Origin: an uncultured Coriobacteriaceae bacterium
GTDB lineage: Bacteria; Actinomycetota; Coriobacteriia; Coriobacteriales; Atopobiaceae
Assembly: GCA_902793195.1 (NCBI GenBank)
Contig: CADBCS010000004.1
Location: 100,417-164,416 of the forward strand
Direction of reading: 5' to 3'
Length of the DNA stretch: 64,000 nucleotides
The notes beneath the pieces are model-generated. The model was given only the letters and a program-made list of their open reading frames with translations, had not been told where the DNA came from and searched no databases. How positions within the stretch are numbered: the stretch's first letter is position 1; every line of letters begins with the position of its first letter. The translations under genes were made by a program, and so were the position numbers. Of the stretch, positions 7,435-17,390 are shown in pieces.

Positions 7435-10302
7435 ATGGCTGCCCTCCCCAAGCTTCCTCCCCGCATAATCGAACTCTCCCTGCTGTGCCTGGGGGCACTT
7501 CCCGTCATGCTCGTGTACGCCATGTACATGGCCACCATCAACACGGAGCTGACGGTCTCCATGTTCGCCGTCCCCATAGGGCTGTTCGTGGCCTTTGCGT
7601 TCGCGCACTTCGCGATTCGGTTCTTTGCACCGAATGCCGATCCCGTCATCCTTCCCGCCACGTTCGTGCTGTCGGGCATAGGCATCACGTTCGTAACGCG
7701 CCTCAAGCCCGACCTCGCGATCAACCAGGTGTTCTGGCTCTTCCTCTCCATCGTCGTCATGGTCGTGGTTCTAGCACTCGTGCGAAACCTCGACAAGCTG
7801 GCGTCATACAAGTACACCTTGGGCGCAGCGGGCATTGTCCTGCTCGTCATGCCCATGATCTTTGGCACCGAGCACGGCGGCTCCCGCCTGTGGCTCTCGT
7901 TGGGACCGTTCTCGTTCCAGCCAGGCGAGCTTGCCAAGGTGCTTGTCATCCTGTTTCTCTCCGCCTATCTCTCCGAGAACCGCGAGCTGCTCTCGGCATC
8001 CACCAAAAGCATCGGGCCCATCGCGCTGCCCAAGCCCCGCATGCTGCTTCCGCTGCTCGCCATGTGGGGCGTGAGCCTTCTGGTCGTCGTCTTCGAGCGC
8101 GACCTGGGAAGCGCCGTGCTCTTCTTCACGTTCCTGGTCATCATGATCTACGTCGCCACCGGGCGCATAAGCTACGTGATCTTCTCCATCGCGCTGCTCT
8201 TGGTGGGCGCTGTGTTCTGCTATTCCGCGTTCTCGCACGTGCAGAACCGCATCCAAATATGGATCGACCCCTTCGCCCACCCCGATGGGGGCTACCAGCT
8301 CATCCAATCGCTCTATTCCCTTGCCGACGGTGACATGTTGGGCACGGGCATAGGCAAGGGCATGCCCACGCTCATCCCTGTTGTGGAGTCCGACTTCCTG
8401 TTCTCGGCAATCGGCGAGGAGATGGGGTTGCTGGGCGGCTCCGCCATACTCATCCTGTACCTCATCTTCGCCGTACGCGGCTTTGCCACCGCGGCGCGCG
8501 CCAAGTCCGACATGTCGGCGTTCTCGGCCGTCGGCCTCACCACGGCAATCACCTTCCAGGCATTTCTCATTGTGGGCGGCACCACGCGCCTGCTCCCGCT
8601 CACCGGCGTGACGCTTCCGTTTATGAGCCAGGGAGGCAGCTCGCTTTTGGCTAGCTTCATCATCGTGGGACTCCTGCTGCGCGCAAGCGACGAGGGAACG
8701 GGGCGCGGCGTGCTTCTTACCAGCCTGTTCACCACGTCCGGCGAGCTGGTTCCCGGCCCCTCGGCCAGCGAGACCAAGGTGGCCGCCATCGCCCACGGAG
8801 GAAACGTGCGCGGTCGGTTTGGCATGGACACTCCCGAGTCGGGCGTGCTTGGGCGCGTGGCGCTGAGCAACCGGGTCGCGGCACTCGTAACCGTCTTCTC
8901 GGTATTGTTCCTAGCACTCATCGTCAATCTCACCTACATTCAGGCGATTCAGGCCGAGGAACTCCAGCAGATGCCCAACAACAACCACACCATCGCACGC
9001 AGCGCCTACGTGCAGCGTGGCGCCATCAGCACGTCCGACGGGCAGACCCTCGCCGAGAGCGTAGCTCAGGACGACGGTACCTACGAGCGCGTCTACCCCA
9101 ACGGAAGCGTCGCCGCCCACACCGTCGGTTACATCTCCACGCGCTTTGGTGCCACGGGGATCGAGTCGAGCATGAACGACGCGCTGCGTGGCGACGCCAA
9201 GTTCTCCAACTGGCAGGGTGCGCTCAACTCCCTCACCGGGGTGCCCACGGCCGGCTCGTCCGTGGTGCTCACGATCAACTACCAGATGCAGCGTGCCGCC
9301 GAGGATGCGCTCGAAGGTTATCAGGGGGCCATAGTGGTACTCGACCCGAGCACCGGTGCGGTGCTGGCCAAGGCGTCCAACCCCACATACGACCCCGGCG
9401 ACATCGCGAACGTGATCGAGAACAGCATTGAGGGGGCCAGCCCGCTGGTGGACCGCACCACGCAGCTCTACACCCCCGGCTCGACCTACAAGCTCGTTAC
9501 GCTCTCTGCGGCGCTCGACACCAACAAGGCGTCGCTTGACACCGAGTACGACGCCCCCGCGGCGATGGACATCGGCGGACAGGACGTGTCCAACGACCAC
9601 GATGCCGAATACGGCACGCTCACGCTCAAGGAGGCCTTCGCGCGCTCCGCCAACACGGCGTTTGGCCAGCTTGGGGTGGAGATTGGTGCAAACGACCTGG
9701 TGCGCTACTCCAACAACTTTGGCTACGACCGCAAACTCGGCCTAGATTTCATTTGCACCCCCTCGCTCATGCCCAAGCCCTCCGAGATGACCAAGTGGGA
9801 GACGGCATGGGCCGCATGCGGGCAGCCCGTAGGCGAGCACCCCAGTCCCGCTGGTCCCCAGACCACGGTCATGCAGAACGCAGTCGTGGCCGCCGCCGTC
9901 GCCAACAACGGCGTCGTGATGAATCCCTACGTGGTCGACCACGTGCTCTCGCCCGAGGGCACCACGGTCTACTCCACGGAACCCAGCTCCTTGGGCAAGG
10001 CGATGAGCAGCGAGACGGCCGAACGCGTTGGCGAGGCCATGCTCGAGGTCGTATCGAGCGGCACGGGCGTGGACGCCTACGTGGAAGGCTATCTGGTTGC
10101 CGGCAAGACGGGCACCGCGCAAGTGGGCAACGACTCGGCGAACTCGCTCTTCTGCGGATACGCCCCCTACGACAACCCCACTCTTGCCATCTCGGTATGT
10201 CTTGAGGGAAATGGGGAAAACGTACAGGGACAGGCTTCGGCCGTCGCCGGCTCGGTGTTGGCACAGTGTCTCAACGTCCAGGCGATGGGAGCTGCCTCAT
10301 GA
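7435..10302 (+). CDS. Single-chain RodA/FtsW glycosyltransferase fused to a PbpA-type transpeptidase
   Basis: 955 aa. Residues about 1-430 are a SEDS-family polytopic protein (FtsW/RodA/SpoVE) with about ten helices and the hallmark regions [18 protein letters not shown] and [10 protein letters not shown]. After a linker and a further helix (about 480-503) comes a class B penicillin-binding domain with STYK (about 682), SAN (about 737) and KTG (about 890). Normally these are two adjacent genes, rodA and pbpA. The ATG at 7435 is chosen over a TTG at 7396 inside pstP; GGAAGG precedes it. It would polymerise and cross-link peptidoglycan in one polypeptide. Confidence 0.9.
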   Translation: MAALPKLPPRIIELSLLCLGALPVMLVYAMYMATINTELTVSMFAVPIGLFVAFAFAHFAIRFFAPNADPVILPATFVLSGIGITFVTRLKPDLAINQVFWLFLSIVVMVVVLALVRNLDKLASYKYTLGAAGIVLLVMPMIFGTEHGGSRLWLSLGPFSFQPGELAKVLVILFLSAYLSENRELLSASTKSIGPIALPKPRMLLPLLAMWGVSLLVVVFERDLGSAVLFFTFLVIMIYVATGRISYVIFSIALLLVGAVFCYSAFSHVQNRIQIWIDPFAHPDGGYQLIQSLYSLADGDMLGTGIGKGMPTLIPVVESDFLFSAIGEEMGLLGGSAILILYLIFAVRGFATAARAKSDMSAFSAVGLTTAITFQAFLIVGGTTRLLPLTGVTLPFMSQGGSSLLASFIIVGLLLRASDEGTGRGVLLTSLFTTSGELVPGPSASETKVAAIAHGGNVRGRFGMDTPESGVLGRVALSNRVAALVTVFSVLFLALIVNLTYIQAIQAEELQQMPNNNHTIARSAYVQRGAISTSDGQTLAESVAQDDGTYERVYPNGSVAAHTVGYISTRFGATGIESSMNDALRGDAKFSNWQGALNSLTGVPTAGSSVVLTINYQMQRAAEDALEGYQGAIVVLDPSTGAVLAKASNPTYDPGDIANVIENSIEGASPLVDRTTQLYTPGSTYKLVTLSAALDTNKASLDTEYDAPAAMDIGGQDVSNDHDAEYGTLTLKEAFARSANTAFGQLGVEIGANDLVRYSNNFGYDRKLGLDFICTPSLMPKPSEMTKWETAWAACGQPVGEHPSPAGPQTTVMQNAVVAAAVANNGVVMNPYVVDHVLSPEGTTVYSTEPSSLGKAMSSETAERVGEAMLEVVSSGTGVDAYVEGYLVAGKTGTAQVGNDSANSLFCGYAPYDNPTLAISVCLEGNGENVQGQASAVAGSVLAQCLNVQAMGAAS

Positions 10303-10365
10303 CAAAGCGCATGCGCGAACGAACGGTTGCCGCCACATGTCGATGGCAACGCTTAGGGTATGGAC

Positions 10366-10381
10366 GCGTGGTAAACCACGC
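10366..10381 (+). promoter_or_regulatory. Small hairpin before the pknB ribosome binding site
   Basis: GCGTGG-TAAA-CCACGC, a six-pair stem six bases upstream of AGGAG for the PASTA kinase. It may tune translation; no direct support. Confidence 0.3.
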
Positions 10382-10398
10382 AGGCGATAGGAGCACAG

Positions 10399-12459
10399 AT
10401 GGCGAGTAGAACTCTCGGGGGACGATACACGGTCCAAGACAAGATCGGCACGGGCGGTATGGCCATCGTATATCGCGGTGTCGATGACGTGCTGGGTCGT
10501 ACGGTGGCAATCAAGACCATGCTGCCGCAGTATGCCAACGACCAGTCGTTCGCCGCACGCTTCAAGCAGGAGGCACAGGCCGCAGCCGCGCTCCAAAGCC
10601 CCTATATCGTCGCAGTCTACGACTGGGGCAAGGACAGCGACACCTACTACATCATCATGGAGTACCTGCGCGGAACCGACCTCAAGAGCGGTATTCGCAA
10701 GCATGGTGCGCTCGACTGTCGCAAAGTCGCCCAAATCGGCTCGCAAATCGCCCAAGCACTCACCGTCGCCCATCGCCACGACATCATCCATCGCGACATC
10801 AAGCCCCAAAACATCATGGTCCAGCCCGATGGCAACATCAAGGTGATGGACTTCGGCATCGCACGAGCCAAGAACAGCCATCTCACGGCCGACAACAGCG
10901 TGTTGGGCACCGCTCACTACGTCTCCCCCGAACAGACCCAGGGCAAGGACCTCGGTCCCACCACCGACATCTACTCGCTGGGCATCGTCATGTACGAGGC
11001 CGCCACGGGTCGCGTTCCCTTTGACGGCGACGACGCCATCTCGGTCGCGCTCAAACAGGTCAACGACCCCCCACTGCCTCCCAGCCAGATCAACCCGCAC
11101 GTGGATGCGGCGCTTGAGTCCATCATCCTCAAGTGCATGCAAAAGAGTCCCGACGACCGCTTCCAAAGCGCCGAGGAGCTCAACCGCGTGCTGCGCGACT
11201 ACCTTGCGGGCAAGATGCAGGCCGTAAACGACGCCACCTCGACGATCGGTGCCGGCATGACCGCCAACCGCAAGCAGCGCACATCTGGCAGGGGCTTTGC
11301 CGGGCAGCACACCGACCCCAACGTCACCGGCGAGAAGACCGGCAGCCACTACCGCGCGATGAGCGCCACGGAAGAGAACCTCGATCGGCGCCACAAGCGC
11401 AACGTGATCGTGGGGGCCATCGCGACCGTCGCCGTCCTCACCGCCATCGCCATCGCCGCCTTCCTGCTGTTGGGACGAACCAAGACGCACAACGTCCCCA
11501 ACTTCATCGGCCTCACGCAGGAGGATGCCGTCGCACAGATAGAGCAGTTGGGCTACTTCACCGTGGGGCCCATCAAGGAGCAGTATTCCAACAAGGTCGC
11601 CAAGGGAGAGGTGGTGGACCAGAATCCCGATCCCGGCAACAGCGCGGCAGAGGGAAGTGCCATCGAACTGGTCATCTCGAAGGGCGAGGAGCCTGCCAAG
11701 GAGGTAACCGTTCCCGAGCTCATTGGCAAGTCGCCAAGCGAGGCCGAGGCCGCCCTGCGTGAGGTGGGCCTCAAGGGCCAGGCGGGGGACTCGATCTTCT
11801 CGGACGACGTGGAGAACGGCAACGTGGCGGCACAGGACCCCAAGGCCAATGCGACCGCAAAGGCAGGTGACACGGTAACCTACCAGCTCTCCAAGGGCGG
11901 CGAGCCCGTTGAGGTTCCCAACGTCATTGGTTGGTCCCAGTCCGAGGCAAGGTCTGCACTCGAGAACGAGGGATTCTCGGTAATCGTCACCAACGCGGCA
12001 AACGAGGAGTACGCTGCCGGCATGGTGTGCGCACAGTCACCCACAGGACACGCGTCTCGGGGCAGCGAGGTGACCATTACCATCTCCAGCGGATCCGCAA
12101 AGACCGACGTCGAAATTCCCTACGTAACCTACTATACCGAGAACGAGGCAAAGGAGATCCTCACCTCCGCAGGGTTCAACGTGTACACCGTCGAGGAGGC
12201 ATCGTCCGCAGCTGCTGGCACCGTCATACGTCAGAACCCCTCGGGTACCGCCGAGAAGGGCACGACCGTCACCATCTACGTGTCCACTGGCTCCGGCGGC
12301 GATACGGACAACAACACAAACAACAACACAAACAATAACAACAACAATAACAACGGCAATAATAACAACGAGAACAACCACGAGAACGGCAACACAGACA
12401 CCGAGGTCACCGTCGTCGACGGGCACGCGACCGAGAACACGACGAATACGGCCGGGTAG
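10399..12459 (+). CDS. pknB: PASTA-domain serine/threonine kinase (PknB type)
   Basis: 686 aa with AGGAG before the ATG. The kinase domain (about 8-270) has GTGGMAIVY, AIKTM, HRDIKPQN and DFGIARA, all canonical. After a juxtamembrane region a helix lies at about 336-358, followed by four PASTA repeats (about 365-632) that bind muropeptides or lipid II outside the cell. The tail is an Asn-rich low-complexity run (about 635-662) and a short acidic end, unusual but compatible with a linker. It closes the operon and should sense the wall and regulate synthesis and division with the FHA proteins and PstP. Confidence 0.95.
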   Translation: MASRTLGGRYTVQDKIGTGGMAIVYRGVDDVLGRTVAIKTMLPQYANDQSFAARFKQEAQAAAALQSPYIVAVYDWGKDSDTYYIIMEYLRGTDLKSGIRKHGALDCRKVAQIGSQIAQALTVAHRHDIIHRDIKPQNIMVQPDGNIKVMDFGIARAKNSHLTADNSVLGTAHYVSPEQTQGKDLGPTTDIYSLGIVMYEAATGRVPFDGDDAISVALKQVNDPPLPPSQINPHVDAALESIILKCMQKSPDDRFQSAEELNRVLRDYLAGKMQAVNDATSTIGAGMTANRKQRTSGRGFAGQHTDPNVTGEKTGSHYRAMSATEENLDRRHKRNVIVGAIATVAVLTAIAIAAFLLLGRTKTHNVPNFIGLTQEDAVAQIEQLGYFTVGPIKEQYSNKVAKGEVVDQNPDPGNSAAEGSAIELVISKGEEPAKEVTVPELIGKSPSEAEAALREVGLKGQAGDSIFSDDVENGNVAAQDPKANATAKAGDTVTYQLSKGGEPVEVPNVIGWSQSEARSALENEGFSVIVTNAANEEYAAGMVCAQSPTGHASRGSEVTITISSGSAKTDVEIPYVTYYTENEAKEILTSAGFNVYTVEEASSAAAGTVIRQNPSGTAEKGTTVTIYVSTGSGGDTDNNTNNNTNNNNNNNNGNNNNENNHENGNTDTEVTVVDGHATENTTNTAG

Positions 12460-12485
12460 GACGCCGTCGCGGCTGGGGAGGTCTT

Positions 12486-12758
12486 ATGTACGAACTCAAC
12501 TTTAGACCTGCGCGCATCTGTCCGCGCAACATCTACGTCGCGGTTTCGGACGACGGCACGACCATCGAAGACGTGCGCTTCGACGGTGGTTGCAACGGCA
12601 ACGGCAAAGCGATAGCCAAGCTCGTAAAGGGCAAGCCAGTCGACCAGATCGTCTCGGTGCTCGCCGGCAACGACTGCAACGGCCGAAAGACGTCCTGCGC
12701 CGACCAGATGACCAAGGCTCTGCGCCAAGCGCAGGAGGCGGCACGTGCGCTGGCCTAG
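12486..12758 (+). CDS. Small TSCPD-domain protein
   Basis: 90 aa, about the size of the stand-alone TSCPD family (TIGR03905-like). Cysteines in GGCNGN, AGNDCNGRKTSCADQ form the domain; the signature reads TSCAD here instead of TSCPD. The same fold is found at the end of class II ribonucleotide reductases, and the small free versions have no proven function. GGGGAGG precedes the ATG. The 3' end overlaps the next gene by 14 bases. Confidence 0.75.
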   Translation: MYELNFRPARICPRNIYVAVSDDGTTIEDVRFDGGCNGNGKAIAKLVKGKPVDQIVSVLAGNDCNGRKTSCADQMTKALRQAQEAARALA

Positions 12759-13947
12759 GATTTCGCGGCGCGGGTTTATAAAGGGAACGGGTCTTGCCGC
12801 CGCGGCAGGTGCCGCGATCGGCGTGTTGCCGGGCTGCACCAACCCCGAGCAGCAGACGGTGCCCGAGCCTTTGGTGGTCGACTCCGAGAAGGCGATCAAC
12901 ATCCTCGAGGAGTACGAGGAGATCGAGCTCGACCTGCAGGAAGGCGAGACCTGGTCGGTGCCCCTGGGCAGCGTCCTTCACGAGGGCAACGGCAAGCTTC
13001 TGCCCGTGACCCAGGCGGGCTCGTCGGCCTCTCCCATGGTCAAGGGATGCGTGTTCTCGCTCGAGAACGGTGCAATGGCCGAGACGCTGCACGACGTGCG
13101 GGGAGACAACCACACGACCGTCATCTACGACGCACGCTGCTCCGACGAGGTGTATGCGTGGGTTGAGCTCGACTACCTCACGCACGACTGGACGCTCTAT
13201 GCCTCCGCGCTCGACAAGGGTCAGATGAGCACCAACGCGACCACATTGTGGACGGCCAACGCAGACTACGATCCGCCTGGTTTCGCCTGTACGGGTAGGA
13301 AGGTGCTTTGGCATGTCCTGCCGTCCCTCTCGGGCACAAAGACTTCCGAGCACTCGTTCTGTTACCTGTGGGAGCTGGGCGACGAGAACGCGCAGGCAGT
13401 CGTCGAATCCCCCGGACGCTTTCCCGTGGCCCCCTGCATCTCGGGCAACGTCGCAGTGCTCGTTCCGCGTGTGCGTGCGGACGAGGGCGTGTACTACGGC
13501 GTGACCGCCTATTCGTTGGGAGACAACCTCGCGACGGTCATCGACCAGCTTGTGCTGCCCCAGTCAATCAAGCCGTTCTACGCGTCGTACGTGGGCAACC
13601 GGTTTGCCATCTCCATCGAGGCCAACTACAACTCCGGGGGCATGTTCGGAACCATGGGCAGCTACATCGGGCCAAGCACCGGCCCGTTCGTCAAACTCCC
13701 CCGCGAGCCAAGCGCCAACATTGCCGGCAAGGACGACCGGTTCATCATCAAGAGTCGCACGTCCTACTTTGTGGTCGACGTGCGCAAGTCCACCTATGCG
13801 ATCCTTACCGCCGCAAACCGTTGCGTCGACTACGGGGAGTTCCCCCTGCGCGTGGGTGAGTCCGAGGACTTCGTGACCTTTGCCACGGTCAAGGACGAGC
13901 AGTCCGGCTACCCCGCATCGGTAACGGTGCGCTCGTTCGGCTGGTAG
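12745..13947 (+). CDS. Tat-exported putative lipoprotein of unknown function
   Basis: 400 aa. The N-terminus SRRGFIKGTG is a textbook twin-arginine motif, followed by an Ala-rich helix and LPGC, a lipobox-like site, so the protein should be exported folded and lipid-anchored. The GTG start at 12745 is supported by GGAGG six bases upstream, inside the preceding gene. The mature part has repeated short beta-type stretches (for example VYAWVELDY, VLWHVLPSL, RFIIKSRTSYFVVDV) that suggest a beta-propeller, but no family is recognised. No enzyme motif seen. Confidence 0.7.
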   Translation: MRWPRISRRGFIKGTGLAAAAGAAIGVLPGCTNPEQQTVPEPLVVDSEKAINILEEYEEIELDLQEGETWSVPLGSVLHEGNGKLLPVTQAGSSASPMVKGCVFSLENGAMAETLHDVRGDNHTTVIYDARCSDEVYAWVELDYLTHDWTLYASALDKGQMSTNATTLWTANADYDPPGFACTGRKVLWHVLPSLSGTKTSEHSFCYLWELGDENAQAVVESPGRFPVAPCISGNVAVLVPRVRADEGVYYGVTAYSLGDNLATVIDQLVLPQSIKPFYASYVGNRFAISIEANYNSGGMFGTMGSYIGPSTGPFVKLPREPSANIAGKDDRFIIKSRTSYFVVDVRKSTYAILTAANRCVDYGEFPLRVGESEDFVTFATVKDEQSGYPASVTVRSFGW

Positions 13948-14064
13948 CAAGATTGATTGATCGCCCGGAGGTGCTCCCTCACGGAGACACCGCAGGTACC
14001 GCTGCGTGGTAGCCCATGGCGAACTGGCGTTATCTGCGTTACACTTATGGGTACCATAAACACA

Positions 14065-14078
14065 GTCATATTCATAGC
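14065..14078 (+). promoter_or_regulatory. 14-base leader element shared with the nitrilase gene
   Basis: GTCATATTCATAGC lies 18 bases before the response regulator start and recurs exactly at 23776-23789, 15 bases before the nitrilase start. It may be a shared promoter or leader element. Confidence 0.3.
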
Positions 14079-14096
14079 GCAGGGTAAGGAGCGGCC

Positions 14097-14834
14097 ATGA
14101 GTGCGGACGAGAAGAGAATTCTGCTGGTAGAGGACGAAAAGGCCATTCGCGATGCGGTCGCGGCCTATCTCGAGCGCGAGAACTACATCGTACGAGGTGT
14201 AGGAGACGGGCAGAGCGCCGTGGAAGAGTTTGAGAAGCACTCCTTCGACCTGGTGATTCTTGACCTCATGCTCCCCAAGCTGTCCGGCGAGCGCGTATGC
14301 CGTGCCATCCGCGAGACATCTAACGTGCCCATCATCATGCTCACCGCCAAGGGTGAGGTCGAGGACCGCATCATCGGCCTGGAGCTGGGCGCCGACGACT
14401 ACCTCATCAAGCCCTTCTCGCCCCGCGAGCTCGTTGCCCGCGTGCGCGCCCTGCTGCGTCGTGCCCACACCGAGAGCGAGCCTCAGCTCGAGGTTCTGGA
14501 CTTCGGCGACCTGGTAATCGACATCTCGGGCCACAAGGTTACCATTTGCGACGAGGAGATCGACCTCACCGCATCGGAGTTCAAGCTGCTCACCACCCTC
14601 GCTCGCTTCCCGGGCCGCGTGTACACGCGCATGGAGCTGGTCGAGAAGGTCCTGGGCTACGACTTCGAGGGCTACGAGCGCACCATCGACTCGCACGTTA
14701 AGAACCTGCGTGCCAAGCTGGGTGACGACCCGCGCAACCCGCGTTGGCTCTACACGGTCCATGGAGTCGGCTATCGCTTTGAGTCTCCCGACAAGGGCGA
14801 CAAGGGCAAGTCTGCCCGCGCACGCTCCAAGTAA
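14097..14834 (+). CDS. OmpR/PhoB-family response regulator
   Basis: 245 aa. The receiver domain (about 5-120) has the acidic pair VEDE, phosphoacceptor Asp in LVILDLMLPK, Thr in MLTAKGE and Lys in YLIKPFSP. The C-terminal winged helix (about 135-232) ends in the typical RTIDSHVKNLRAKLGDDPRNPRW (read in parts) and VHGVGYRF. The tail is basic. AAGGAG precedes the ATG. It is followed 15 bases later by its histidine kinase. The pair resembles RegX3/MtrA-type systems, but the regulon cannot be told from sequence. Confidence 0.95.
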   Translation: MSADEKRILLVEDEKAIRDAVAAYLERENYIVRGVGDGQSAVEEFEKHSFDLVILDLMLPKLSGERVCRAIRETSNVPIIMLTAKGEVEDRIIGLELGADDYLIKPFSPRELVARVRALLRRAHTESEPQLEVLDFGDLVIDISGHKVTICDEEIDLTASEFKLLTTLARFPGRVYTRMELVEKVLGYDFEGYERTIDSHVKNLRAKLGDDPRNPRWLYTVHGVGYRFESPDKGDKGKSARARSK

Positions 14835-14849
14835 CACGGACGCGAACAG

Positions 14850-16349
14850 GTGGGCAACGATATACCGGAGTCCGTCGCGGACTCTCATGCCTCTTCCTAC
14901 AACACGATAAAGCGCCAGCCGCGTAGCACGCTCAAGTACAGCACGCGCATGACACTGGCGTTTGCGCTGACAGCCGTCATGACGGCTGTCGTGCTCTCTG
15001 CCGTGCTCGCCTTCGTGTGGGAGGACCAGTTCCATTCCTACACCCGAGCAAACATGCAGCGCATGGTAGAACAGACAGCCGAGACGCTCTCGCAACAGTA
15101 CTCCGACAAGCACGAGTGGACCGACGAGACGCTCGACTTCATCCATTCCACGTCTGAGTCGATGCCCGAGGTTGGCATGCGGCTCACCAGCGTAGATGAC
15201 GTGGTACTCTACGACGACGCCACGGGAGGCGCCGTCACTCCCAGCCACTTGGGCCGCATGAGAAGAATAATCATGCCGCTCGACGAGGACTCGATCGTCT
15301 CGGCCGAGATTTGCGCTACCAGCGAAGGGGACGATGTGAGCACCGTCGTTGGCACGCTCACGTTTTGGTCGGTGAGCTCCGACGCGCTACTCACCAAGAG
15401 CGACTCGGCGTTTCGCACCAACTCGTATGTGGCCATCGTGACGGCAGCCAGCCTGGCCGTCGTGTTCGCATGCGTCATCGGCTACTTCGTCGCCCGTGCG
15501 CTCACCAAGCCAATCAAGCGCATAACCACCACGGCCACGCAAATCCGCAACGGAGACCTCACGGCGCGCACCGAACTTTCGGGAAGCGACGAGATTGGGC
15601 GACTGGGCGAGACGTTCGACGACATGGCCTCGTCCCTGGAGCGCGACATCAAGCTCGAACACCGGCTCACGAGCGACGTGGCACATGAGCTGCGCACGCC
15701 CCTCATGGCAATGCAGGCAACGGTCGAGGCCATGCAGGACGGCGTAATGCCGGCAGACCAGGAGAACCTCGCCACCGTTGCCGTTGAGGTGCGACGTCTC
15801 TCGCGCCTGGTCGACGCCATGCTTCGTCTCTCCAGGATGGAGAACGGCACCACGCCGCTCAACATGGAGCGCTGTGACGTGGTCGGGCTCGCCGAGGAGC
15901 TGGTGAACGTCCACAGCCAGCTGTTCCTGGACAACGGCATAACACTCTCGTTCCAAAACGAGACGGGCCACCAGGAGTTCTATGCGGAACTCGACCCCGA
16001 CCTCATACGGGAGGCCATGGTCAACCTCATCAGCAACGCGATGCGCTATACGTCGGACGGCGGCAACGTGTGGGTGCGGGTTGCGCGCAATCGTCGCAAC
16101 GTGCTGCTTTCGGTGCAAGACACCGGCATGGGCATCGCCAAGGAGGACATGCCTCGAGTGTTCAGCCGCTTCTGGCGCTCCGACGCGAGCAGGGAGCGAG
16201 TGGCGGGCGGACTGGGTGTTGGCCTGGCGCTCACCAAGGAGATCGTAGACCGGCACAACGGCACGATTGCGGTCGATTCCGAGGAGGGCGTTGGCACGAC
16301 ATTCACCCTGCGGCTGCCCATCACGCAACGCAAGCAGAAGCAGGCATAG
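14850..16349 (+). CDS. Sensor histidine kinase with HAMP domain
   Basis: 499 aa from a GTG start 15 bases after the response regulator gene. Helix 1 at about 34-57, an extracytoplasmic domain of about 130 residues, helix 2 at about 192-218, then HAMP, HisKA with the phosphoacceptor HELRTP (about 278) and HATPase with N-box NLISNAMRY, DTGMGI and GGLGVGLAL. All catalytic motifs are intact. A 22-base perfect palindrome lies within the codons for helix 1. The gene ends in a strong hairpin terminator. It should phosphorylate the preceding regulator. Confidence 0.93.
   Translation: MGNDIPESVADSHASSYNTIKRQPRSTLKYSTRMTLAFALTAVMTAVVLSAVLAFVWEDQFHSYTRANMQRMVEQTAETLSQQYSDKHEWTDETLDFIHSTSESMPEVGMRLTSVDDVVLYDDATGGAVTPSHLGRMRRIIMPLDEDSIVSAEICATSEGDDVSTVVGTLTFWSVSSDALLTKSDSAFRTNSYVAIVTAASLAVVFACVIGYFVARALTKPIKRITTTATQIRNGDLTARTELSGSDEIGRLGETFDDMASSLERDIKLEHRLTSDVAHELRTPLMAMQATVEAMQDGVMPADQENLATVAVEVRRLSRLVDAMLRLSRMENGTTPLNMERCDVVGLAEELVNVHSQLFLDNGITLSFQNETGHQEFYAELDPDLIREAMVNLISNAMRYTSDGGNVWVRVARNRRNVLLSVQDTGMGIAKEDMPRVFSRFWRSDASRERVAGGLGVGLALTKEIVDRHNGTIAVDSEEGVGTTFTLRLPITQRKQKQA
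14969..14990. repeat. 22-base perfect palindrome inside the kinase gene
   Basis: The arm GACAGCCGTC, then AT, then GACGGCTGTC. It encodes part of the first membrane helix (LTAVMTAVV), so the symmetry may come from the repeated TAV codons rather than from protein binding. Confidence 0.5.
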
Positions 16350-16379
16350 CTCCACGTCAGCCAACATTGCCGTCAAACA

Positions 16380-16419
16380 CGCGCGAGCCAAAGTGAGGGA
16401 GTTCCCTTTGGCTCGCGCG
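16380..16419 (+). terminator. Strong hairpin after the histidine kinase gene
   Basis: Left arm CGCGCGAGCCAAAG (16380-16393) and right arm CTTTGGCTCGCGCG (16406-16419) pair perfectly over 14 bases around a 12-base loop. Only a short T-stretch follows (ATCTTT), so it may act with Rho or as a barrier. Confidence 0.65.
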
Positions 16420-16504
16420 GCATCTTTGAGTGGGCATTGTGCGCCCAAAAGGGACGGCGGTAGTCTACAATAGCGTTCGTATGTCTTTCAGGAGGGAGAG
16501 GCCC

Positions 16505-17389
16505 ATGTCAAACATCGAGCTGCGCCCCGATAGCCGCGGCAAGGTCCGCGACATCTACGATTGCGGCGACAGCCTGCTCATGGTGGCCAGCGATCGCGTA
16601 AGCGCGTACGACTTCGTGCTGCCAGACGAGATTCCCTACAAGGGAGAGATTCTCACCCGCATCTCGGCGTTCTGGTTCGAACGCTTTGCCAACATGATTC
16701 CGCATCACATGATCACCATGGACCCCATGGAGTATCCCGAGGAGTATCGCACATATGCGGATTACCTGGCAGGACGCTCCATGCTGGTGCGCAAGGCCGA
16801 CACCGTGCCCATCGAGGCCATCGTGCGTGGCTATCTCACCGGCTCGGGCAAGAAGACCTACGACGAGGACGGTACCGTGTGCGGCATAGCGCTGCCTGCT
16901 GGCCTTGTCGAGGCAAGCCGCATCCCCGAGGCAATCTTCACGCCCTCCACCAAGGCCGAGCTCGGCAAGCACGACGAGAACATCTCGTACGAGCGCTGCG
17001 CGCAGATCGTGGGCGAGGACGTGGCCACCCAGCTGCGCGACGCATCGTTATCGATCTACAACGCTGCCGCCGAGTATGCGGCCACGCGCGGCATCATCAT
17101 CGCCGACACCAAGTTCGAGTTTGGCTACGTGGACGGTCAGCTCACCATTATCGACGAGTGCCTCACGCCCGACTCCAGTCGATTCTGGCCTGCCGAGGGC
17201 TATGAGCCCGGCAAAGTGCAGCCCAGCTACGACAAGCAGTTCGTGCGCGACTGGCTTCGCGCCAACTGGGACATGACCGGCGAGCCGCCTCACCTTCCCC
17301 AAGAGGTTATACAGGGAACCTCCGAACGCTATCAGGAGGCCTATCAGATCATTACGGGCGAGAAGTTCGTGCCGGCAAAGGAGCAGTAG
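16505..17389 (+). CDS. purC: Phosphoribosylaminoimidazole-succinocarboxamide synthase (SAICAR synthetase)
   Basis: 294 aa, the longer PurC type. It joins CAIR and aspartate with ATP in purine synthesis. Family features are RPDSRGKVRDIYD at the N-terminus, ASDRVSAYDF, PIEAIVRGYLTGSG and IIIADTKFEFG with VDGQLTIIDECLTPDSSRFW (read in parts) near residues 190-220. The ATG at 16505 follows AGGAGGGAGAGG; the upstream ATG at 16481 would place the ribosome binding site inside the gene and is rejected. A TACAAT box lies at 16466-16471. A membrane-protein gene starts one base after the stop; purB lies nearby on the other strand. Confidence 0.96.
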   Translation: MSNIELRPDSRGKVRDIYDCGDSLLMVASDRVSAYDFVLPDEIPYKGEILTRISAFWFERFANMIPHHMITMDPMEYPEEYRTYADYLAGRSMLVRKADTVPIEAIVRGYLTGSGKKTYDEDGTVCGIALPAGLVEASRIPEAIFTPSTKAELGKHDENISYERCAQIVGEDVATQLRDASLSIYNAAAEYAATRGIIIADTKFEFGYVDGQLTIIDECLTPDSSRFWPAEGYEPGKVQPSYDKQFVRDWLRANWDMTGEPPHLPQEVIQGTSERYQEAYQIITGEKFVPAKEQ

Positions 17390-17390
17390 C

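Noticed and set aside
5454..7949. 831-codon open frame on the minus strand
   Set aside because: It lies opposite fhaB, pstP and the rodA-pbpA gene, all with clear motifs; high GC opens the opposite frame.
12303..12380. Asn-codon-rich run as a repeat array or phase-variable tract
   Set aside because: It is an in-frame low-complexity coding tail of pknB with irregular units, not a clean tandem repeat.
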